DNA of 64,000 nt from Gordonia alkanivorans NBRC 16433 (GTDB lineage Bacteria > Actinomycetota > Actinomycetes > Mycobacteriales > Mycobacteriaceae), in NCBI RefSeq assembly GCF_000225505.1, contig NZ_BACI01000072.1:1-64000 (forward strand), in the 5' to 3' direction. The translations under genes were made by a program, and so were the position numbers. Shown here piece by piece: positions 55,768 to 64,000 of this stretch (position 1 is the first letter of the stretch; each line of letters starts with the position of its first letter). The notes below the pieces were generated by a model, which did no database searches, was not told the origin of the DNA, and was given only the letters and a program-made list of their open reading frames with translations.

Positions 55768-57963
55768 GTGAGCCCTGCCGACGACACCTCAACGACCACC
55801 GCAACGGTCACGACCACGCCGATCCCCAATGCACCGCCGGCCGCAACCCTCGTCCCCGACGAGTCCGCGGACCTGCCCGAGGACCGGTATCTGAACCGCG
55901 AATTGAGTTGGCTCGACTTCAACTCCCGTGTGCTGGCCCTCGCCGAGGACACCTCGCTGCCGCTCCTCGAGCGGGCGAAGTTCCTCGCCATCTTCGCCTC
56001 CAACCTCGACGAGTTCTTCATGGTCCGGGTCGCCGGCCTGAAGCGTCGCGACGAGACGGGTCTGTCGGTCCGGTCCGCCGACGGGTTGTCCCCGCGCGAG
56101 CAGCTGATGCGCATCGCCGGCCGCACGCAGAGCATCGCCGACCGCCATGCCCGCGTCTTCCTCGACTCGGTCCGGCCGGCGTTGGCCGCCAACGACATCT
56201 ATGTCGTCTCCTGGTCGCAGCTGACCGACGAACAACGCGCCCGCATGGTCGATTACTTCCAGGACGAGGTCTTCCCCGTCCTGACGCCGCTGGCCGTCGA
56301 CCCGGCTCACCCGTTCCCGTACATCAGCGGCCTGTCGCTGAACCTCGCGGTGACCGTCAAAGACATCAACGAGAGCGGCGAGCATTTCGCGCGAGTGAAG
56401 GTCCCCGACAATGTGAACCGCTTCATCCGGGTCGATCAGCTGGTGCCGTACCGCGGCGCCGACGACGGGCGCCCCAAACAGGCGGTGTACCTCCCCATGG
56501 AGCACCTCATCGCCGCCAACCTGGGCAACCTGTTCCCTGGCATGGAAGTCGTTGAGCATCACGCCTTCCGGATCACCCGCAACGCCGACTTCGAGGTAGA
56601 GGAAGATCGCGACGAGGATCTCCTGCAGGCGCTCGAGCGGGAACTCGCCCGACGCCGGTTCGGCTCGCCGGTCCGACTCGAGGTGGCCGACGACATGAGC
56701 GAGCACATGCTCGAACTGTTGCTGCGCGAACTCGACGTGAACCCGGCCGACGTCATCCAGGTGCCCGGTCTGCTCGATCTGTCTTCGCTTTTCGAGCTCT
56801 ACGACCTCGATCGGCCGCATCTGAAGGACCGCCCGTTCGTGCCGGGCACGCACCCGGCGTTCGGCGAACGGGAGACGCCCAAGAGCGTCTTCTCCACGCT
56901 GCGCGAGGGTGATGTCCTCGTGCACCACCCTTACGATTCGTTCTCGACGAGCGTGCAGCGCTTCATCGAACAGGCCGCGGCCGACCCTCAGGTCCTCGCG
57001 ATCAAGCAGACGCTGTACCGCACCTCGGGTGACTCCCCGATCGTCAACGCGCTCATCGACGCCGCCGAGGCAGGCAAGCAGGTCGTGGCGCTGGTGGAGA
57101 TCAAGGCCCGCTTCGACGAGCAGGCCAACATCAAGTGGGCCCGGCAACTCGAGCAGGCGGGAGTGCACGTCGTCTACGGACTCGTGGGACTCAAGACGCA
57201 CTGCAAGACGTGTCTCGTGGTGCGGCGTGAGGGCTCGACGATCAAGCGCTACTGCCACATCGGCACCGGCAACTACAACCCGAAGACCGCGCGGTTGTAC
57301 GAGGACGTGGGCCTGCTGACGGCCGCCCCCGACATCGGCGCGGACCTGACCGACCTGTTCAACACGCTGACCGGATACTCACGCAAGAAGGAGTACCGGA
57401 ACATCCTCGTTGCCCCGCAGGGCATCCGGGCGGGCATCATCGAGCGAATCCACCGCGAGATCGAACTGTTCCGCGCGGGCGACGATCGTGCCCGCGTGCA
57501 GCTGAAGGCCAACGCGCTGGTCGACGAGCAGGTGATCGACGCGCTGTATCGCGCGTCCCAGAACGGGGTTCCGGTCGACGTGGTGGTCCGCGGCATCAGC
57601 GCACTGCGCCCGGGGATGGAAGGTGTCAGCGACAACATCAACGTCCGGTCCATCCTCGGTCAGTTCCTCGAGCACTCGCGAATCCTGCATTTCGGTGCCC
57701 AGAACGAGTATTGGATCGGCAGCGCCGACATGATGCACCGCAATCTCGACCGCCGCGTCGAGGTGATGGTGAACGTACGCGACAAGCGTCTTGCCGGCGA
57801 GCTCGGCGACATCTTCGACTCGGCCCTCGACCCCCGCACCCGTTGCTGGGTCCTGCAGACCGACGGTAGCTGGGTGGCCTCACCCGCCGCCGGCGAAGAG
57901 GTCCGCGATCACCAGCGGCAGATGATGCGCCGCAATCGTCGTCGGCCGGAGACCATTTCGTGA
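55768..57963 (+). CDS. ppk: Polyphosphate kinase 1
   Basis: 731-residue enzyme that forms inorganic polyphosphate from ATP. It has the N-terminal helical N/H domains ([29 protein letters not shown]), the phosphorylated His in [12 protein letters not shown] and the second catalytic domain ([16 protein letters not shown]). The GTG start 55768 is followed by a low-complexity Thr-rich stretch. It is 40 bases before the mutT1 gene. Confidence 0.96.
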   Translation: MSPADDTSTTTATVTTTPIPNAPPAATLVPDESADLPEDRYLNRELSWLDFNSRVLALAEDTSLPLLERAKFLAIFASNLDEFFMVRVAGLKRRDETGLSVRSADGLSPREQLMRIAGRTQSIADRHARVFLDSVRPALAANDIYVVSWSQLTDEQRARMVDYFQDEVFPVLTPLAVDPAHPFPYISGLSLNLAVTVKDINESGEHFARVKVPDNVNRFIRVDQLVPYRGADDGRPKQAVYLPMEHLIAANLGNLFPGMEVVEHHAFRITRNADFEVEEDRDEDLLQALERELARRRFGSPVRLEVADDMSEHMLELLLRELDVNPADVIQVPGLLDLSSLFELYDLDRPHLKDRPFVPGTHPAFGERETPKSVFSTLREGDVLVHHPYDSFSTSVQRFIEQAAADPQVLAIKQTLYRTSGDSPIVNALIDAAEAGKQVVALVEIKARFDEQANIKWARQLEQAGVHVVYGLVGLKTHCKTCLVVRREGSTIKRYCHIGTGNYNPKTARLYEDVGLLTAAPDIGADLTDLFNTLTGYSRKKEYRNILVAPQGIRAGIIERIHREIELFRAGDDRARVQLKANALVDEQVIDALYRASQNGVPVDVVVRGISALRPGMEGVSDNINVRSILGQFLEHSRILHFGAQNEYWIGSADMMHRNLDRRVEVMVNVRDKRLAGELGDIFDSALDPRTRCWVLQTDGSWVASPAAGEEVRDHQRQMMRRNRRRPETIS

Positions 57964-58002
57964 CCGGCCGATCTCGGCGCCCCGTCCCGACGGTGATCAC
58001 CG

Positions 58003-58923
58003 ATGAGTAAGAACCCGCCGAAGGATGTGTGGGCCGCGGGCGCCGTGGTCTGGCGTCCGGGGACGTCGGGCTCGACGGCGACGGAGGACGTGGAGATCGC
58101 CGTCGTCCACCGGCCGCGCTACGACGACTGGACGATCCCGAAGGGCAAGGGTGAATCGGGCGAGACCCTCGTCGACACCGCGGTTCGCGAGATCGCCGAG
58201 GAGACCGGACAACACGTCGTCCTCGGACGGCACCTGGGCGATGTCCACTACGACGTCGAGGCAGGTCGCAAACACGTGCGCTACTGGTCGGCGCGCGGTG
58301 GCGACGCTGCGTTCACCCCGGACGACGAGGTCGACGAATTGCGCTGGCTCACGGTCGAGAAGGCGCGTGAGACACTGAGCCACGAGTTGGATCGCGAGAT
58401 CCTGAGCGAGTTCACGCGGCTGCCGGCCGATCTGCACACCCTGTTGTTGGTGCGCCACGCCAAGGCCGGTCGGCGCTCTCAGTACAAGGGCGACGACCGC
58501 CTCCGTCCGCTCGACGCGCTCGGACGCACGCAGTCGGCGGCGCTCGTCCCCCTTCTGCTGGCCTTCGGCGCCCGTCGGGTTCACGCCGCGGATCGGGTGC
58601 GCTGCGAGCAGACGCTCGAGCCGCTGCGGGACCGCCTCGAGGTCGAGGCGCGGAGCGAGCCGGATCTCTCCGAAGAGGTCTACCGCGCGGATCCGGCGGC
58701 GGCACAACGCCGGATCCGGGAGCTGGCGTCCGAGATGCCGGACACCCTGGCGGTGTGCAGCCAGGGCAAGGTGATCCCGCCGCTCATGGAATGGTGGGCC
58801 GAGCAGGACGGGATCACGCTGCCGAAGGCGTCGAACCGCAAGGGCAGCGTATGGGTCTGCTCTCTTCTCGACGGCCGGCTCGTGGCGGCCGATCACATCG
58901 CGAGTCCACTGCCCCCGGGCTGA
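58003..58923 (+). CDS. mutT1: Nudix hydrolase/histidine phosphatase fusion (MutT1)
   Basis: 306-residue two-domain enzyme. The Nudix box is GKGESGETLVDTAVREIAEE (around residue 47), and a histidine phosphatase domain from about residue 145 starts LLLVRHAKAG. The mycobacterial MutT1 degrades 8-oxo-dGTP and related nucleotides; the phosphatase domain finishes the product. Position after ppk is conserved. Confidence 0.93.
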   Translation: MSKNPPKDVWAAGAVVWRPGTSGSTATEDVEIAVVHRPRYDDWTIPKGKGESGETLVDTAVREIAEETGQHVVLGRHLGDVHYDVEAGRKHVRYWSARGGDAAFTPDDEVDELRWLTVEKARETLSHELDREILSEFTRLPADLHTLLLVRHAKAGRRSQYKGDDRLRPLDALGRTQSAALVPLLLAFGARRVHAADRVRCEQTLEPLRDRLEVEARSEPDLSEEVYRADPAAAQRRIRELASEMPDTLAVCSQGKVIPPLMEWWAEQDGITLPKASNRKGSVWVCSLLDGRLVAADHIASPLPPG

Positions 58924-58936
58924 GCACCCCCGGACA

Positions 58937-58977
58937 CAGATCAACCCCTGGCGGGGAAGTCACCAGGGGTTGATCTG
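58937..58977. terminator. Bidirectional terminator between mutT1 and hupB
   Basis: Perfect 15-bp inverted repeat (CAGATCAACCCCTGG and its complement) with an 11-base loop, between two convergent genes. Confidence 0.82.
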
Positions 58978-59003
58978 AGAGGTTTGCCCTACCGGGCCGG
59001 TTT

Positions 59004-59630
59004 TCAGCGACGCGTCGACTTCTTGGCCGGAGCCTTCTTGGCCGCAGTCTTCTTGGCCGGAGCCTTCTTTGCCGCGGTCTTCTTCGCCGGCGCAGCCTTC
59101 TTGGCCGCGGTGGTCTTCTTCGCCGCGGTCGTCGTCTTCTTTGCTGCGGTCGTCTTCTTCGCCGGCGCAGCCTTCTTGGCCGCGGTGGTCTTCTTCGCTG
59201 CCGTGGTCTTGGCCGGCGCCTTCTTGGCCGCGGTCTTCTTGGCCGGGGTGGCCTTCTTTGCCGCGGTCTTCTTCGCCGGGGCCGCCTTCTTGGCCGCCGT
59301 GGTGGTGGTGCCGCTGCCGCGCTTCACAGCCGGACCGCTGGCAGCAAGCTTCTGCTTGCCGGCCACGACGGCCTTGAACTGAGCGCCCGGACGGAACGCG
59401 GGAACCGAAGTAGCACGGACCTTCACGGTCTCGCCCGTGCGCGGGTTGCGAGCCACGCGCGGCGCGCGCTTCCGCTTCTCGAAAACACCGAAGCCGGTGA
59501 TCGTCACGCTCTCGCCCTTGTGGACCGCGCGAACGATCGTGTCGACGACGAGCTCGACGGCTTCAGTCGCAGTCTTGCGATCCGCGTCGAGCTTCTTGGT
59601 CAGCTCATCGATGAGCTCCGCCTTGTTCAT
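59004..59630 (-). CDS. hupB: DNA-binding protein HU with Lys/Ala-rich tail
   Basis: 208-residue nucleoid protein. Residues 1-90 are the HU fold ([14 protein letters not shown] ... [21 protein letters not shown]). The C-terminal half, from about residue 105, is composed of [14 protein letters not shown] repeats like histone H1 and the mycobacterial HupB tail. GGAGG sits just before ATG 59630. Its tail repeat may vary in length by slippage. Confidence 0.96.
   Translation of the reverse strand: MNKAELIDELTKKLDADRKTATEAVELVVDTIVRAVHKGESVTITGFGVFEKRKRAPRVARNPRTGETVKVRATSVPAFRPGAQFKAVVAGKQKLAASGPAVKRGSGTTTTAAKKAAPAKKTAAKKATPAKKTAAKKAPAKTTAAKKTTAAKKAAPAKKTTAAKKTTTAAKKTTAAKKAAPAKKTAAKKAPAKKTAAKKAPAKKSTRR
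59025..59297. repeat. Degenerate PAKK/AAKK-coding repeat
   Basis: About 90 codons made from short units encoding [10 protein letters not shown] and TTAAKK; the DNA units are degenerate copies of GCCGGAGCCTTCTTGGCCGC-like blocks. Confidence 0.8.
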
Positions 59631-59760
59631 GAGTACCTCCGCAAGCTGATCTGACCGATTTTCGGCCAGCTACCAACACACGGTAAACGTCGAATTTGAA
59701 AACGTCCATCTTCCACGCCAATTAAGACGCCGTGTTGCGAAATCGCATGTCAGCTCACAA

Positions 59761-59799
59761 GGTCTCCGCTTCGGCGGGACCCGGCCGTTCGCGCGGCCG
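59761..59799 (-). terminator. Twin hairpins after leuD
   Basis: A UUCG-tetraloop hairpin (GGTC-T-CCGC-TTCG-GCGG-GACC, 59761-59781) is followed at once by CGGCCG-TTCGCG-CGGCCG (59782-59799), just downstream of leuD. They look like termination or mRNA-end signals, without a T-tract. The remainder of 59631-59813 is the hupB promoter region. Confidence 0.5.
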
Positions 59800-59813
59800 A
59801 CAAGGGTCTCCGG

Positions 59814-60407
59814 TCAGTCCGCGAGAGTCCTCGGTTTGAACGACGGGCGCTTCGATTCGTACTCGGAAATCGCGTCTACCTGGCGCAACGTCAATCCGAT
59901 GTCGTCGAGACCCTCCATCAGGCGCCACCGCGTGTAGTCATCAATTGCCAACGGCACCACGAGGTCTCCGGCGGTGACGGTCTTATCGACAAGGCTCACC
60001 GTGATTTCCATCCCGGGACTCTCTTCGAGTCGCTTCCACAGCAATTCGACGTCGGACTGCTCGACCTGGGCAGCGACGAGCCCGGCCTTACCGGCGTTCC
60101 CGCGGAAGATGTCGGCGAAACGAGACGAGATCACCACGCGGAACCCGAAATCGGACAGCGCCCACACCGCGTGCTCGCGCGAGGAACCGGTGCCGAAGTC
60201 CGGACCGGCGACGAGCACCGAGCCGTTGCTCCACGGCTCGTTGTTGAGGATGAAGTCCGGATCGGTGCGCCACCCGGCGAACAGACCGTCCTCAAAGCCC
60301 GTGCGGGTCACGCGCTTCAGGTACTCGGCCGGGATGATCTGGTCGGTGTCGACGTTGCTGCGGCGCAGCGGGACGCCAATGCCCGTGTGTTCGGTGAACG
60401 GCTGCAT
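59814..60407 (-). CDS. leuD: 3-isopropylmalate dehydratase small subunit
   Basis: 197-residue swivelling-domain subunit; partner of LeuC in leucine synthesis. It has [20 protein letters not shown] and [15 protein letters not shown]. It lies 50 bases downstream of leuC, in the same operon, followed by two hairpins. Confidence 0.96.
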   Translation of the reverse strand: MQPFTEHTGIGVPLRRSNVDTDQIIPAEYLKRVTRTGFEDGLFAGWRTDPDFILNNEPWSNGSVLVAGPDFGTGSSREHAVWALSDFGFRVVISSRFADIFRGNAGKAGLVAAQVEQSDVELLWKRLEESPGMEITVSLVDKTVTAGDLVVPLAIDDYTRWRLMEGLDDIGLTLRQVDAISEYESKRPSFKPRTLAD

Positions 60408-60457
60408 TTTTCAAAGCCCCTGTTCGGAAGTTGTCTGGAATGTGGTCTGGGGGTTAC

Positions 60458-61894
60458 TCAACCGAGATCGGCCGGAGCGGACAGCGTCCCGCGGATCGCG
60501 GTCGCGGCCGCGACAGCCGGGGACACCAGGTGGGTCCGTCCGCCCTTGCCCTGCCGCCCTTCGAAATTGCGGTTCGACGTCGACGCGCAACGCTCGCCGG
60601 GCGCGAGCTGATCCGGGTTCATTCCCAGACACATCGAGCAACCGGCCTGACGCCACTCGGCGCCGGCGTTCAGGAAGATCTCCCCGAGACCCTCTTCCTC
60701 GGCCTGGGCGCGGACCCGCATCGAGCCGGGCACGATGAGCATCCGCATGCCGTCGGCGAGCTTGCGCCCCTTGAGCACGTCGGCGACCGCGCGCAGATCC
60801 TCGATGCGACCGTTGGTGCACGATCCGACGAAGACGGTGTCGACCTTGATGTCACGCAACGGCGTACCGGGTTTCAGGTCCATGTACTCGAGGGCCTTCG
60901 CAGCGGCGCTCGACGCGACCTCGTCACCGAACTCTGCGGGGTTCGGAACGGTCGATCCCAGCGGGGCGCCCTGGCCCGGGTTGGTTCCCCAGGTGACGAA
61001 CGGGGTCAGCTCGGTTGCGTCGATGTGGACCTCGGCGTCGAAGACGGCGTCGTCGTCGGTGCGCAGGCTGTCCCAGTAGGCAACAGCCGCATCCCATTCG
61101 GCACCCTTCGGGGCGTGCGGACGCCCCTTGAGGAACTCGTAGGTGACCTCGTCGGGAGCGATCATCCCGGCGCGGGCGCCGGCCTCGATCGACATGTTGC
61201 ACACGGTCATCCGGGCTTCCATCGACAGCTTGCGGATCGCCTCGCCGCGGTACTCGAGGACGTATCCCTGCCCACCGCCGGTGCCGATCCTGGCGATGAT
61301 CGCCAGGATGAGGTCCTTGGCCGTGACGCCGGGCGGCAGCTCGCCGTCGACGTTGATCGCCATCGTCTTGAACGGACGCAGCGAAAGCGTCTGCGTGGCG
61401 AGGACGTGCTCCACCTCACTGGTGCCGATACCCATCGCGATCGATCCGAAGGCGCCGTGGGTGGCCGTGTGGCTGTCACCGCACACCACGGTCATGCCGG
61501 GCTGCGTCAGACCCAGCTGCGGGCCGACGACATGCACGATGCCCTGCTCGACATCACCCATCGGGTGTAGCCGGACACCGAACTCCTCGCAGTTCTTGCG
61601 GAGGGTGTCGACCTGGGTGCGCGACACCGGGTCGGCGATCGGCTTGTCGATGTCGATCGTCGGGACGTTGTGGTCCTCGGTCGCGATCGTCAGGTCGAGA
61701 CGCCGCACGGGACGTCCCGCCAACCGGAGGCCGTCGAAGGCCTGCGGACTGGTGACCTCGTGCACGAGATGGAGGTCGATGTAGATCAGGTCCGGGTTCC
61801 TGGTTCCGGACGCATCTGCTTCACCGGGCACGACAACGTGGTCGCGCCAGACCTTCTCGGCAAGAGTAAGCGGCTGGGCTGGGCTGTTGCTCAT
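60458..61894 (-). CDS. leuC: 3-isopropylmalate dehydratase large subunit
   Basis: 478-residue aconitase-fold subunit. [4Fe-4S] ligands are in [11 protein letters not shown] and the GCSMCLGMN pair; [13 protein letters not shown] and [12 protein letters not shown] are conserved. ATG 61894 (MSNSPAQP) is preferred to a longer frame. It is read away from the IclR-type gene, sharing its control region. Confidence 0.96.
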   Translation of the reverse strand: MSNSPAQPLTLAEKVWRDHVVVPGEADASGTRNPDLIYIDLHLVHEVTSPQAFDGLRLAGRPVRRLDLTIATEDHNVPTIDIDKPIADPVSRTQVDTLRKNCEEFGVRLHPMGDVEQGIVHVVGPQLGLTQPGMTVVCGDSHTATHGAFGSIAMGIGTSEVEHVLATQTLSLRPFKTMAINVDGELPPGVTAKDLILAIIARIGTGGGQGYVLEYRGEAIRKLSMEARMTVCNMSIEAGARAGMIAPDEVTYEFLKGRPHAPKGAEWDAAVAYWDSLRTDDDAVFDAEVHIDATELTPFVTWGTNPGQGAPLGSTVPNPAEFGDEVASSAAAKALEYMDLKPGTPLRDIKVDTVFVGSCTNGRIEDLRAVADVLKGRKLADGMRMLIVPGSMRVRAQAEEEGLGEIFLNAGAEWRQAGCSMCLGMNPDQLAPGERCASTSNRNFEGRQGKGGRTHLVSPAVAAATAIRGTLSAPADLG

Positions 61895-61950
61895 GGCTGC
61901 ACTCGATATCTTCTCGGGTTCGGCGGACGGTGCACGCCCATCTCGCGATG

Positions 61951-61983
61951 AAACGTGCATCTCACTATTTGGACAGCTAGTAT
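61951..61983. promoter_or_regulatory. Control region between leuC and the IclR regulator, with leaderless promoter
   Basis: TAGTAT at 61978-61983 ends six bases before ATG 61990, so transcription should start at the codon itself. The preceding CTCACTATTTGGACAGC is a plausible binding site for the IclR-type regulator, since its family controls leuCD in related genera. I cannot confirm a consensus from memory. Confidence 0.5.
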
Positions 61984-61989
61984 CGTCCT

Positions 61990-62724
61990 ATGGGAAAGGA
62001 TAGCGCATCCGGAGTCAGCAGCGGAATCGGCGTACTCGACAAATCCGTGGCTGTGCTCCATGCCATCGCGGAGGCCCCGTGCAACCTCTCGGAGTTGTGC
62101 GAGCGGACCGGGCTCCCGCGTGCCACGGCCCACCGTCTGGCGGTGGGTCTCGAGACCCACCGCTTCCTCGCCCGCGACATCAGCGGCCGTTGGCAGCCGG
62201 GGCCGGCCCTCGGCGAACTCGCCGCATCCGCCCACGATCCCGTGACCGAGTCGGCCCTGATGGTCCTTCCCCGGCTCCGCGACATCACCGGCGAATCGGT
62301 ACAGGTCTATCGCCGCGAAGGTGCCGAGCGCGTGTGCGTGGCGGCGATGGAACCGCCGACCGGACTCCGCGACACCGTGCCCGTCGGAACGCGCTTCCCG
62401 ATGACCGCCGGCTCCGCGGCCAAGGTCCTGCTCGCCTGGGCCGACCCCGCGACGCAGCGCGCACTGCTGCACGACAGCGTCTTCGGTGAACGGACACTGC
62501 ACGAGATCCGACGCCGCGGCTGGGCCCAGAGTGCCGGCGAACGTGCCGCGGGCGTGGCGAGCGTCTCTGCGCCCGTGCGCGACGGCAACGGCGACGTCGT
62601 CGCGGCGATCTCGGTGTCCGGCCCGATCGACCGCATGGGCCGACGGCCCGGCGCCCGGTGGGCCGCCGATCTCCTCGCCGCCGCAGACGCGATCCACAAG
62701 CGCCTGCAGACCTCCCGCGCCTGA
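61990..62724 (+). CDS. IclR family regulator of branched-chain amino acid genes (LtbR/NdgR type)
   Basis: 244-residue regulator: N-terminal winged HTH (LSELCERTGLPRATAHRLA) and IclR effector domain (GESVQVYRREGAERVCVAA ... AGVASVSAPVRDGNGDVVAAISVSGP). Being divergent to leuCD, it is expected to repress them in response to leucine or a related signal, as LtbR does in Corynebacterium and NdgR in Streptomyces. Apparently translated from a leaderless mRNA. Confidence 0.88.
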   Translation: MGKDSASGVSSGIGVLDKSVAVLHAIAEAPCNLSELCERTGLPRATAHRLAVGLETHRFLARDISGRWQPGPALGELAASAHDPVTESALMVLPRLRDITGESVQVYRREGAERVCVAAMEPPTGLRDTVPVGTRFPMTAGSAAKVLLAWADPATQRALLHDSVFGERTLHEIRRRGWAQSAGERAAGVASVSAPVRDGNGDVVAAISVSGPIDRMGRRPGARWAADLLAAADAIHKRLQTSRA

Positions 62725-62791
62725 GTCACCTTCAAAGCCGCTCCCGATAGTGACCGTTCCGTGTGACGGGCCCGTCGGATAGCTTCGTCAC

Positions 62792-63289
62792 ATGGGAGTC
62801 AACCAACGCAACCAGATCGTCATGTCCGACGCCGAGATCGAGGACTTCGTCGCGCGCAGCCGCACGGCCACCCTCGCGACCACGGGCCCCGACGGCGGCA
62901 TCCACCTCGTCGCCATGTGGTACGGCGTCATCGACGGCGAGATCTGGTTCGAGACGAAGTTCAAGTCGCAGAAGGCGGTCAACCTCCGCCGCAACAACCG
63001 GTGCACGGTGATGATCGAGGACGGCGACACCTACGACACGTTGCGCGGCGTCAGCTTCGAGGGAACCGCCGAGATCCTCGACGACCCCGACTCCTGCCTG
63101 AAGATAGGGATCAGCGTCTGGGAGCGCTACACGGCCCCTTACACCGAGGAGTCGCGTCCCTTCGTCGAGCAGATGATGCACAAGCGCGTGGCCGTCCGCC
63201 TGGTGCCCTCACGCGTCCGCTCGTGGGATCACCGCAAGCTCGGCATCCCGGAGATGCCGGCGTCGGGAAGCACCGCGCAGTACCTGTAA
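62792..63289 (+). CDS. Split-barrel flavin/F420-binding PNPOx-family protein
   Basis: 165-residue protein with a pyridoxamine-phosphate-oxidase-like fold (ATTGPDGGIHLVAMWYGVIDGEIWFET and RNNRCTVMIEDG). The M. tuberculosis counterpart (Rv2991) belongs to the F420/FMN-binding group. Cofactor identity cannot be read from motif alone. A strong terminator follows. Confidence 0.85.
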   Translation: MGVNQRNQIVMSDAEIEDFVARSRTATLATTGPDGGIHLVAMWYGVIDGEIWFETKFKSQKAVNLRRNNRCTVMIEDGDTYDTLRGVSFEGTAEILDDPDSCLKIGISVWERYTAPYTEESRPFVEQMMHKRVAVRLVPSRVRSWDHRKLGIPEMPASGSTAQYL

Positions 63290-63309
63290 CCCAATCCCCG
63301 CACTCACGG

Positions 63310-63351
63310 ACTCGCCCGTCTCGCGATCACCACATCGCGATACGGGCGAGT
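63310..63351 (+). terminator. Terminator after the split-barrel gene
   Basis: ACTCGCCCGT-C-TCGCGAT pairs with ATCGCGA-T-ACGGGCGAGT (17 pairs, one mismatch) around a 6-base loop, then TGCTCTGTCTC. Confidence 0.75.
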
Positions 63352-63370
63352 TGCTCTGTCTCACAGAGAA

Positions 63371-63407
63371 AAGCACCCTCCCCCTGCTGGACAGAGGGAG
63401 GGTGCTT
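63371..63407 (-). terminator. Rho-independent terminator of the first tRNA-Glu
   Basis: Perfect 12-bp stem (AAGCACCCTCCC / GGGAGGGTGCTT) and, on the minus strand, a TTCTCT run directly after, four bases beyond the tRNA 3' end. Confidence 0.8.
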
Positions 63408-63410
63408 CTG

Positions 63411-63483
63411 TAGCCCCGACGGGATTCGAACCCGCGCTACCGCCTTGAGAGGGCGGCGTCCTAGGCCGCTAGACGACGGGGCC
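63411..63483 (-). tRNA. tRNA-Glu (anticodon CTC), copy 1
   Basis: 73 bases on the minus strand; 7-bp acceptor stem with a G-U closing pair, D loop with AGCGGCCTA, anticodon stem CCGCC/GGCGG around CTCTCAA, T arm GTTCGAATC and discriminator A. No CCA is encoded. Identical to copy 2 over the full tRNA. Confidence 0.95.
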
Positions 63484-63547
63484 CTGGAACTTTCCGGCGA
63501 ACCAGACCCTAGCACGGGTCCGGCCGCACTCACCTTGCAGTGAAAAA

Positions 63548-63580
63548 CTCCCCCCTCCTCGCCTGAGCAGGAAGAGGGAG
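63548..63580 (-). terminator. Rho-independent terminator of the second tRNA-Glu
   Basis: CTCCCTCTTCCT / AGGAGGGGGGAG stem (12 pairs with wobble) and a TTTTT tract at 63543-63547 when read on the minus strand. Confidence 0.8.
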
Positions 63581-63586
63581 CTTCTG

Positions 63587-63659
63587 TAGCCCCGACGGGA
63601 TTCGAACCCGCGCTACCGCCTTGAGAGGGCGGCGTCCTAGGCCGCTAGACGACGGGGCC
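63587..63659 (-). tRNA. tRNA-Glu (anticodon CTC), copy 2
   Basis: Same 73 bases as copy 1, 176 bp away. Both keep the same few bases (CAGAAGC) after the 3' end. Together with the terminators this reads as a recent tandem duplication. Confidence 0.95.
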
Positions 63660-63708
63660 AAGGAACTTCCAGCGATCGGACCTCGCGGTCTCGATCTTCT
63701 TCAGTTCG

Positions 63709-63780
63709 CTGGGGTACCAGGACTCGAACCTAGAATGGCTGAACCAGAATCAGCTGTGTTGCCAATTACACCATACCCCA
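63709..63780 (-). tRNA. tRNA-Gln (anticodon CTG)
   Basis: 72 bases; acceptor TGGGGTA/TACCCCA, D arm with AATTGGCAACAC, anticodon loop TTCTGGT, T arm GGTTCGAGTCC, discriminator G. The U1-A72 pair is the usual identity element for glutamine tRNA. Confidence 0.95.
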
Positions 63781-63866
63781 TGGACTTCCCTTTTCCCTGA
63801 GGAAAAGTGCCGAGGAAGACAATAGCAAAGGGTTACCGGAAGTCCACAAACGCGCAGTTCAGAGGG

Positions 63867-64000
63867 CTATTTCCCGGCGATCTCCCGGGCTGCGGCGAGA
63901 CGCGCGAGGGTCTTGTCGCGACCCAGGATCTCCATCGACTCGAAGAGCGGCGGACTCACCTGCGAACCGGTGACGGCGACACGCACCGGACCGAACGCCT
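63867..64000 (-). CDS. gltX: Glutamyl-tRNA synthetase, C-terminal fragment
   Basis: Last 44 codons of a gene that continues beyond the right edge. The fragment reads [19 protein letters not shown] and ends [12 protein letters not shown] before TAG 63867-63869; this is the anticodon-binding end of bacterial GluRS. Its neighbours are tRNA-Gln and tRNA-Glu, as in related genomes. Confidence 0.88.
   Translation of the reverse strand, partial: AFGPVRVAVTGSQVSPPLFESMEILGRDKTLARLAAAREIAGK

Noticed and set aside
63290..63410. Small gene between the split-barrel gene and tRNA-Glu
   Set aside because: The interval is filled by two strong hairpins (one for each direction).

Overview
This 64 kb window is high-GC DNA from an actinobacterium. 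Gene content and order point to the Mycobacteriales, and Gordonia or a close relative is my best guess, from gene order recalled from Mycobacterium tuberculosis rather than from a search. Most of the window is a mosaic of two chromosomal blocks that lie far apart in M. tuberculosis: nirA-cysH ... lepA ... rpsT ... proA (the Rv2391-Rv2427 region) and recG ... rpmB ... thiL ... ppk ... hupB ... leuCD ... gltX (the Rv2973-Rv2992 region). An accessory block of about 5.6 kb (about 37.7-43.3 kb) sits exactly at the join.

Layout. 1-5.5 kb: assimilatory sulfate reduction operon (sulfite reductase, CysH, CysD, CysN, sirohydrochlorin chelatase). 5.5-11.8 kb: two tiny membrane proteins, a GH15 trehalase, and a divergent sulfate ABC transporter (sbp-cysT-cysW-cysA). 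12-17 kb: CDF metal transporter, M3 peptidase, LepA. 17-18 kb: an alpha/beta hydrolase and a PemK-like protein. 18-21.6 kb: the ATP-grasp / alpha-E / transglutaminase operon. 21.7-24.6 kb: sulfotransferase-like protein, rpsT, holA. 24.7-27.9 kb: an unusual operon of an unknown protein, an MddA-like methanethiol S-methyltransferase and an HD-GYP-LuxR protein. 27.9-30.3 kb: ComEC and ComEA. 30.4-37.6 kb: DegV, OctT, GpgP, RsfS, NadD, VWA protein, MoxR, ProA.

37.7-43.3 kb: the accessory block. It holds a small Cys-rich protein, a DUF2892 membrane protein, a CsoR-family regulator whose ligand pattern resembles the persulfide sensor CstR, an MMPL transporter, a DUF302 protein, an Rv2466c-like thioredoxin-fold protein, an SMR transporter and an HNH endonuclease-like protein. 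Three copies of a 16-bp operator-like palindrome (ATACCCC-N2-GGGGTAT type) sit in its two divergent control regions. I read this as a probable reactive-sulfur (or metal) stress regulon, and it is the most interesting part of the window.

43.3-55.6 kb: RecG, a DAK2/FakA-like protein, L28, enoyl-CoA hydratase, Ung, gamma-carbonic anhydrase, a glutamine-synthetase-like protein, ThiL with a 24-bp tandem repeat coding its N-terminus, an AsnC-type ligand-binding protein, DUF3515, GpsA and FbiD. 55.7-64 kb: PPK1, MutT1, HU with a Lys/Ala tail, LeuD, LeuC, an IclR regulator (LtbR/NdgR type), an F420/FMN split-barrel protein, two identical tRNA-Glu(CTC), tRNA-Gln(CTG) and the 3' end of gltX.

Sulfur recurs through the window: import, reduction, siroheme metallation, a sulfotransferase, possible methanethiol methylation and a possible persulfide-responsive cassette. 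Many genes overlap by ATGA, GTGA or TGATG, so translational coupling is widespread. Apart from the 3' end of gltX, the larger genes are complete; the first gene lacks its 5' end.
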